A stretch of 7,198 nucleotides of DNA, taken from assembly GCA_005800865.1 (NCBI GenBank), contig SYEI01000330.1, positions 1 through 7,198 of the forward strand, given 5' to 3'. Positions within the stretch are counted from its first letter, which is position 1. Each line of letters begins with the position of its first letter. The position numbers and the translations under genes are program-made. The DNA is from Bacteroidota bacterium (lineage in GTDB: Bacteria > Bacteroidota > Bacteroidia > B-17B0 > Aurantibacillaceae). The notes beneath the pieces are model-generated. The model did no database searches. It was given only the letters and a program-made list of their open reading frames with translations, and was not told the origin of the DNA. This document shows, piece by piece, positions 4,871 through 7,198 of this stretch.

Positions 4871-6997
4871 ATGGAACTACAAAAATTTCAGTACGACAAC
4901 AAAACAGTTAAGATGTTTGCATACGCAACCATTCTTTGGGGCTTAGTTGGTATGCTAGTTGGATTAATCGCTGCCATACAACTTTATCTACCAGCAGCAA
5001 ACATGTCATTACCGTATACTACCTTCGGTCGTTTACGTCCACTACATACAAATGCAGTAATTTTTGCCTTTGTTGGTAATGGTATTTTTATGGGTGTTTA
5101 TTATTCGTTGCAACGTTTATTAAAAGCTCGTATGTTCAGTGATTTATTAAGTAAAATTCACTTTTGGGGCTGGCAATTAATCATTGTATTAGCAGCTGCT
5201 ACTTTAATCATGGGTAAAACTACTGGTAAAGAATATGCAGAGTTAGAATTGCCGATTGATATTTTAATCAATTTAGTCTTGGTTGTATTTGGCTGGAACA
5301 TGTTCGGTACAATTATTCGTCGTCGTGAGCGCCATTTATACGTTGCGATTTGGTTCTACATTGCAACTTTCGTAACTGTAGCTATGTTACACATTGTAAA
5401 CTCAATTGAAATCCCTGTTTCATTTTGGAAATCATACTCTTGGTATGCAGGTGTGCAAGATGCTTTAGTACAATGGTGGTATGGACACAATGCGGTGGCA
5501 TTTTTCTTAACTACGCCATACTTAGGTTTAATGTATTATTTCTTACCTAAAATTGCACAACGTCCAGTTTACTCTTATCGTTTATCAATCATTCACTTTT
5601 GGGCATTAATTTTCTTATATATCTGGGCTGGTCCTCACCATTTATTATATACTTCTGTTCCTGATTGGGCACAATCTTTAGGTGTTGTATTCTCTGTGAT
5701 GTTAATTGCTCCATCTTGGGGTGGTATGATTAATGGATTATTAACATTACGTGGCGCATGGGATAGAGTTCGTGACAATGTAGGTTTAAAATTCTTAGTA
5801 GTTGCTGTAACCGCTTATGGTATGGCTACTTTTGAAGGTCCAATGTTATCTTTAAAAAATGTAAATGCCGTAGCGCATTACACAGATTGGATTGTTGCTC
5901 ACGTTCACGTTGGAGCATTAGGATGGAATGGATTTATGACATTTGGTATCTTATATTGGTTAATACCAAGATTATTCCAAACAAAATTATATTCCGAAAA
6001 ATTAGCAAACATGCATTTCTGGATTGGTACATTAGGTATTGTATTATATGCAGTTCCAATGTATTGGGCAGGTTTCATGCAATCATCTATGTGGAAAGAT
6101 TTTACTCCAGAAGGTCAATTAAAATGGCAGTTCATGGATACCGTTACTAAAATGATTCCATTTTATATTGCTCGTTCAGTTGGTGGTGCGTTATTCTTAG
6201 TAGGTGCTATCTTAATGACTTACAATTTAATTAAAACAATTAAAGTTGGTACATTCTTAGAAATTGAAGAAGATCAAGCGCCTGCATTAGTTGGTGAATA
6301 TCAATCTCACTCTAAAGATCACTGGCACCGTTGGATTGAGCGTAAACCAATTCAATTAATGATTGTAAGTTTAGTAGTAGTGGCTATTGGTGGCTTAATT
6401 GAATTTGTTCCAGTGTTCTTGGTTAAATCAAACATTCCTACAATTGCAAGTGTTAAACCATACACTCCATTAGAATTACAAGGAAGAGACATTTATATCC
6501 GCGAAGGTTGCTATACATGTCACTCACAAATGGTTCGTCCTTTCAGAAGTGAAACTGCTCGTTATGGAGAATATTCAAAAGCAGGAGAATTTGTGTACGA
6601 TCATCCATTCCAATGGGGTTCAAAACGTACTGGTCCAGATTTAGCTCGAGAAGGTGGTAAATATCCAGATAGCTGGCATTATAATCACATGTTAGATCCA
6701 ACATCTATGTCTCCAGGTTCTGTTATGCCAACTTACCCTTGGTTGTTAGAAGATCAATTAGATGCAAATTCAACTATCGCAAAAATAAAAGCAATGAAAC
6801 GTTTAGGTGTTCCTTATCCAGAGGGTTATGAAAATAATGCCATAAAAGATATGGAAGCACAAGCAAAAGAAATTGCTGCTAACTTGAAAAAAGATGGTAT
6901 TGAAACATTACCTGACAGAGAGATTGTAGCGTTAATTTCTTACTTACAACGCTTAGGAAAAGACATTAAAGCTGAAGGTTTAAAAGCACAAAAATAA
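4871..6997 (+). CDS. ccoNO: Fused cbb3-type cytochrome c oxidase subunits I and II (CcoN-CcoO)
   Basis: A 708-residue terminal oxidase protein in which the catalytic CcoN subunit (about 1-457, 12 helices) continues through a linker (458-493) into CcoO (anchor helix 494-518, cytochrome c domain to the end). It reduces O2 to water with high affinity and contributes to the proton gradient. CcoN ligands are visible: His59 (low-spin heme b), His206 (WWYGHNA) with His256-His257 (AGPHHL) for CuB, Tyr250 as the expected cross-linked tyrosine (44 residues after His206, the spacing known in cbb3), Glu322 (TFEGPM), and His344/His346 (AHVHVG) for hemes b3 and b. CcoO carries one heme c site, Cys547-Cys550-His551 (GCYTCHSQMVRP), with Met619 (VMPTYPWL) as likely axial ligand. 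The start at 4871 is preferred; an upstream in-frame TTG at 4805 would lie inside ccoS and precede the conserved N-terminus. The leader is A-rich without Shine-Dalgarno. Confidence 0.96.
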   Translation: MELQKFQYDNKTVKMFAYATILWGLVGMLVGLIAAIQLYLPAANMSLPYTTFGRLRPLHTNAVIFAFVGNGIFMGVYYSLQRLLKARMFSDLLSKIHFWGWQLIIVLAAATLIMGKTTGKEYAELELPIDILINLVLVVFGWNMFGTIIRRRERHLYVAIWFYIATFVTVAMLHIVNSIEIPVSFWKSYSWYAGVQDALVQWWYGHNAVAFFLTTPYLGLMYYFLPKIAQRPVYSYRLSIIHFWALIFLYIWAGPHHLLYTSVPDWAQSLGVVFSVMLIAPSWGGMINGLLTLRGAWDRVRDNVGLKFLVVAVTAYGMATFEGPMLSLKNVNAVAHYTDWIVAHVHVGALGWNGFMTFGILYWLIPRLFQTKLYSEKLANMHFWIGTLGIVLYAVPMYWAGFMQSSMWKDFTPEGQLKWQFMDTVTKMIPFYIARSVGGALFLVGAILMTYNLIKTIKVGTFLEIEEDQAPALVGEYQSHSKDHWHRWIERKPIQLMIVSLVVVAIGGLIEFVPVFLVKSNIPTIASVKPYTPLELQGRDIYIREGCYTCHSQMVRPFRSETARYGEYSKAGEFVYDHPFQWGSKRTGPDLAREGGKYPDSWHYNHMLDPTSMSPGSVMPTYPWLLEDQLDANSTIAKIKAMKRLGVPYPEGYENNAIKDMEAQAKEIAANLKKDGIETLPDREIVALISYLQRLGKDIKAEGLKAQK

Positions 6998-7022
6998 TTT
7001 ATAACTATTTAAACGTATTAAA

Positions 7023-7196
7023 ATGAAATTCAAAAACTATTTGGAAAGTATCACCGGAATCGGGATTTATCCACTCATATCATTACTAATATTTGTTGTG
7101 TTTTTTGGCTTAGTTACTTTTTATGTAATTAAAGGGAATAAAAAACATTTCGAAAAATTAAGCAATCTTCCAATCAACGATAACGAAACTAATTAA
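7023..7196 (+). CDS. ccoQ: CcoQ-like small subunit of cbb3 oxidase
   Basis: A complete 57-codon reading frame that begins 25 bp after ccoNO and ends with TAA two bases before the window edge. The product starts MKFKNYLESITGIGIYP. It has one hydrophobic helix at about residues 14-36, followed by a charged cytoplasmic tail with basic and then acidic/Asn-rich residues (IKGNKKHFEKL, then NDNETN). Size, single helix, C-terminal tail and position right after ccoNO all fit CcoQ/FixQ, a small subunit thought to stabilise the oxidase and its association with CcoP. CcoQ proteins are poorly conserved, so the call rests on context and topology more than on motifs. The expected next gene, ccoP, would be just outside the window. 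Confidence 0.82.
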   Translation: MKFKNYLESITGIGIYPLISLLIFVVFFGLVTFYVIKGNKKHFEKLSNLPINDNETN

Positions 7197-7198
7197 TC

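Noticed and set aside
5887..6150. 87-codon plus-strand reading frame in another frame of ccoNO
   Set aside because: It is an out-of-frame shadow of a strongly conserved CcoN segment and has an implausible composition rich in Ile, Arg, Ser and Cys.

Overview
The window is AT-rich and tightly packed. It looks like chromosomal DNA of a Bacteroidota bacterium, probably Flavobacteriia-like. The indications are a CcoN-CcoO fusion protein typical of that phylum, the gene order ccoI-ccoS-ccoNO-ccoQ, A-rich translation starts without Shine-Dalgarno sequences, and a group III truncated hemoglobin of the kind common there. The phylum assignment is fairly secure; anything finer is a guess.

Left half, minus strand (1979 down to 39): a likely three-gene operon with gaps of only 4 and 2 bp. 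It encodes a membrane fatty-acid desaturase with three histidine boxes, then a QueD/6-pyruvoyl-tetrahydropterin synthase family enzyme, then a group III truncated hemoglobin.

Centre (1980 to about 2191): the divergent control region. It contains two similar short dyads, TGAC-N4-GTCA at 2053-2064 and TGAT-N4-GTCA at 2122-2133. Their architecture recalls Crp/Fnr-family operators. They are placed so that each could serve one of the two diverging operons.

Right half, plus strand (2192 to 7196): a cbb3-type cytochrome oxidase cluster. It contains ccoI (copper P-type ATPase), ccoS (small assembly protein), ccoNO (catalytic subunit fused to the mono-heme cytochrome c subunit) and a 57-codon ccoQ-like gene that ends two bases before the window edge. 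The remaining parts usually expected (ccoP, ccoG, ccoH) are not in the window and would lie downstream.

Taken together, both diverging units concern molecular oxygen. CcoI supplies copper to an oxidase that works at low oxygen, the hemoglobin binds O2-like ligands, and the desaturase consumes O2. A shared oxygen-responsive control region is a reasonable hypothesis, not a demonstrated fact. I see no mobile element, CRISPR array, tRNA or rRNA, and no clearly new system; the most useful leads are the regulatory region and the unusual desaturase-QueD-hemoglobin operon.
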